DNA of 64,000 nt from JAFDVL01 sp031409955 (lineage in GTDB: Bacteria; Acidobacteriota; Blastocatellia; RBC074): NCBI GenBank assembly GCA_031409955.1, contig JANNYF010000301.1, forward strand, positions 1-64,000. Direction: 5' to 3'. The position numbers were made by a program, and so were the translations under genes. Positions 61,938-64,000 of this stretch are shown piece after piece (positions within the stretch are counted from its first letter, which is position 1; each line of letters starts with the position of its first letter). The notes beneath the pieces were generated by a model that did no database searches, was not told where the DNA came from, and saw only the letters and a list, made by a program, of their open reading frames with translations.

Positions 61938-62165
61938 TCAGACGTATTCCGCGACGAGCTTTTCTTTGATCGCTGAATAGCGTTCAGGATGCGCACAGAT
62001 TTCGTCAATCATCCGCGAGACTTTGGGTTCCAAGTAGACCATCCCGCAATGACGGCATTTCATCATTGGAATATTTTCTATGATGACAGCGTTCGCGCCG
62101 CTGCCAAATAATTCGTCGCGTCGGATTACGACAACGGAAGAATTTTTACAGTGAACACAAATCAT
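61938..62165 (-). CDS. YgiT/MqsA-type zinc-finger protein
   Basis: A 75-residue protein with two Cys pairs (MICVHCKN and MKCRHCGMVY) and a helical end (MIDEICAHPERYSAIKEKLV). This is the YgiT-type zinc finger found in antitoxins such as MqsA, but the usual HTH domain is absent. The start at 62165 avoids overlap with the P450 gene. The following ParB-like protein could be its partner. Confidence 0.75.
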   Translation of the reverse strand: MICVHCKNSSVVVIRRDELFGSGANAVIIENIPMMKCRHCGMVYLEPKVSRMIDEICAHPERYSAIKEKLVAEYV

Positions 62166-62248
62166 AAGCTGATGATGCCAACATTGAGGTCGCGCGGGCG
62201 GCTCGCTACCGCTCGCAGTACCGTTCCAGAGCTTTGCGCCTAACGATA

Positions 62249-64000
62249 TTAGTTCGACGCCCACACATCCACCAAATACCGATTCTGCGCGGTCAAATTT
62301 TCCATCCACTGCTCCGCTTCTCTGGCATTCACACCCGTCTTTTCGCTCACAATCGCCGCCAATGTGCGCCGCACATCAGGAGCCATGCGGCTGGCATCGC
62401 CGCAGACATAAATCACCGCGCCCGCTTCAATCAATTGCCAAACCTCATCGCGCCGCGCATAAATTTCGTCTTGCACATATTTCTTTTGCCCTTCTACACG
62501 CGAAAACGCAGTCACGACTTGTGTGATGCCGTCGGCTTCAAACTGTCGTAATTCGGCTTCGTAAATAAAGTCTTGTTCCGGGTGGCGGCAGCCGAAGAAC
62601 AATAACGACGCGCCGATTTGCTGCCCTTGCGCCTTCAATGCCGCGCGTTCCTGCAAGAAGCCGCGAAATGGCGCGAAGCCTGTGCCGGGGCCAATCATAA
62701 TGATTGGCGTCGCGGGATCATCGGGCAAACGGAAGGTGGATTTCGTGTCTTTTACAAACGCGTACAGCACGCTGTTTTCAGATTGGTTTCGCAGGTAATT
62801 CGTCGCAACGCCTGCGAACGTCCCACGACCGGAACGAGCGGGCGCTTCGACTACGGCAACCGTGATGCTGCACGCATTCGGCGCGATCAGTGGCGAAGAG
62901 GCGATGGAGTAATAACGTGGTCTGAGCGGCGGCAGCATTTCTAAATAGACTTCAAACGGCAACGTGCAGGCCGGATATTCTTCCAACAAATCCAGCACCG
63001 ATTTGCGCTTCGTCAACACCTCGTCTTTGTAGCGTTCATCGTCCTGCGCCAACGCTTGCAATTGAATGCGATGCGGCGGGCATTCGGTGTATTCGATCAG
63101 CATATTGATTTGGGAGCGTGTGGCGACATCTTGCAATTCGACGTAATCGCTCAGCAATTGCGTGACTGAAATCGCGCGCTCCACCGGCAAAAATGTTTTG
63201 CGATTCGTCGTGCGCCGCAAGCGCAGATGCGTGTCCGGCTCGAAGCCGAAACGCGTCGCAACGCGATGCACGAGCGCTTCGTTGTTGTGCGGAATCACCC
63301 CCAAATGATCTCCGGCGCGATACGTCACGCCTTCCGGCAATTGCAATTCAAGGTGCCGCGTCGAACGATCTGAAGCGTGTGCGCCGTCTTTGCGATGCAG
63401 TTCACGATTCACAACAACCGTCATCGGTTGGGCTTCAAACGAATCTACGAACGGGCTGGGTTGTGTACCGGGAACGATGTCGAGCTTGTAGAGCGGCTTC
63501 GCAGCTTCATCGCTGAGCGGCGTGAGGTTGAATTCTTTCGCAACTGCGATGCGAGCGGGTTTGTACCAGTTTTGAAATTGCCCATCGAAATCTTCACGCG
63601 CATCGCCTTCGCCTAGAGTGGTAACACGCGTTGCGCCGAACGCCGCAAGCCGCTCATTAATCATTCGTGGAATCGCTTGAAAGGTCGAAGCCCAATCCCG
63701 ATTGCCGCAGCCAAACACCGCAAATTTCACGCCCTTCAATGACTCGGCGGTTAATTCATTTCCGCGCAGCCACTCGCAAAACTTCACCGCATTGTCTGGC
63801 GGCAAACCGTTGTACGAAGCCGACGCAATCACGACCAAACCCTCTTTCGGCAAGCGTCCGACGTAATCATCCAGCGGCGCAACCTTCGCCGCAAAGCCAT
63901 TGTCTTCGGCGTCCTGCGCCATGCGCCGCGCCAACTCTTCCGCCGTTCCCATATTCGAGCCATAAAGTACGAGCAGCGGTGTTTCGTGCCGAGTGCGTTG
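62249..64000 (-). CDS. CYP102-type P450:NADPH reductase, reductase part (5' partial)
   Basis: The visible 583 residues form the diflavin reductase part of a self-sufficient fatty-acid hydroxylase of the P450 BM3 (CYP102) kind. The frame is open to the window edge and reads LLVLYGSNMGTAEELARR. FMN site: YGSNMGTAE; FAD site: RPRYYSIASSP; NADPH sites: IGPGTGFAPFRGF and YVCGDASRMAPDV; the end YLVDVWASN matches BM3-type proteins. ATASYNGxPPDNA-type ASYNGLPPDNA is diagnostic of CYP102 over sulfite reductase or CPR. The heme domain should lie beyond 64000. Confidence 0.9.
   Translation of the reverse strand, partial: QRTRHETPLLVLYGSNMGTAEELARRMAQDAEDNGFAAKVAPLDDYVGRLPKEGLVVIASASYNGLPPDNAVKFCEWLRGNELTAESLKGVKFAVFGCGNRDWASTFQAIPRMINERLAAFGATRVTTLGEGDAREDFDGQFQNWYKPARIAVAKEFNLTPLSDEAAKPLYKLDIVPGTQPSPFVDSFEAQPMTVVVNRELHRKDGAHASDRSTRHLELQLPEGVTYRAGDHLGVIPHNNEALVHRVATRFGFEPDTHLRLRRTTNRKTFLPVERAISVTQLLSDYVELQDVATRSQINMLIEYTECPPHRIQLQALAQDDERYKDEVLTKRKSVLDLLEEYPACTLPFEVYLEMLPPLRPRYYSIASSPLIAPNACSITVAVVEAPARSGRGTFAGVATNYLRNQSENSVLYAFVKDTKSTFRLPDDPATPIIMIGPGTGFAPFRGFLQERAALKAQGQQIGASLLFFGCRHPEQDFIYEAELRQFEADGITQVVTAFSRVEGQKKYVQDEIYARRDEVWQLIEAGAVIYVCGDASRMAPDVRRTLAAIVSEKTGVNAREAEQWMENLTAQNRYLVDVWASN

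Noticed and set aside
62249..64000. Sulfite reductase flavoprotein or plain P450 reductase
   Set aside because: ASYNGLPPDNA, GCGNRDWA and the VDVWA end fit CYP102 reductase domains much better.

Overview
The window looks like a chromosomal stretch of a free-living, aerobic, GC-moderate Gram-negative bacterium, most likely an acidobacterium of the Blastocatellia type. This is an inference from gene content: serine/threonine kinases fused to TolB-like propellers, a TIGR02999-type ECF sigma factor next to such a kinase, an Oar-like TonB receptor with an N-terminal carboxypeptidase-like domain, a DUF1501 protein, Uma2 proteins, and housekeeping genes (nuo, fab, arg) in bacterial order. No tRNA, rRNA, CRISPR array or complete insertion sequence was seen.

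Layout. 1-4618 (+): end of a complex I operon with two tandem nuoM genes followed by nuoN. 4784-12559 (+): kinase-propeller protein, VOC protein, unknown protein, TlpA-like lipoprotein, zinc-ribbon/RDD membrane protein and an RqcH-like protein. 12621-17157 (-): small unknown protein, nitrilase, amidohydrolase, stand-alone PD-(D/E)XK protein and DUF1501 protein, with a divergent Ig-like repeat protein at 17325. 18100-24038: two Uma2 proteins, a TonB receptor/zinc-ribbon pair, a 4-TM protein and heme A synthase. 24146-30963 (-): classic yceD-rpmF-plsX-fabH-fabD-fabG-acpP-fabF lipid cluster with an orphan HicB-like gene between fabD and fabG. 31110-37307 (+): argC-argB-GGCT-argD-NAGS-DsbD alpha-argJ arginine cluster. 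37495-41217 (+): TolC-like protein, then a response regulator with a zinc-binding-like tail overlapping an ATP-grasp gene. 41258-44797 (-): ECF sigma factor plus second kinase-propeller. 45150-49061 (+): Oar-like TonB receptor followed by the remnant of a second one. 49260-52230 (+): Mrr-N-like protein and oligopeptidase B. 52373-58544 (-): CHAT-NB-ARC-TPR giant protein, DUF900 alpha/beta hydrolase and MESH1-like HD hydrolase, a plausible stress/cell-death or defence cassette bounded by a terminator. 58737-64000 (-): CYP102-type P450 reductase (cut by the window edge), YgiT-type zinc finger, ParB-like protein, dual-specificity phosphatase-like protein, wax-ester synthase/DGAT and lipase.

The most striking structural feature is not a gene. 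Nearly every intergenic gap carries a long imperfect inverted repeat. At least a dozen sequence-unrelated families occur, many sharing one design: arms built from a short word repeated in tandem (ACAGGATT, CGGAAATAACGAAA, CTGATTCC, TGGTCGG, AGGATTT, CACAGAGA). They sit mostly at gene 3' ends, are often nested, and in several places have entered coding sequence (VOC and GGCT C-termini, FabD C-terminus, a linker inside the CHAT protein).
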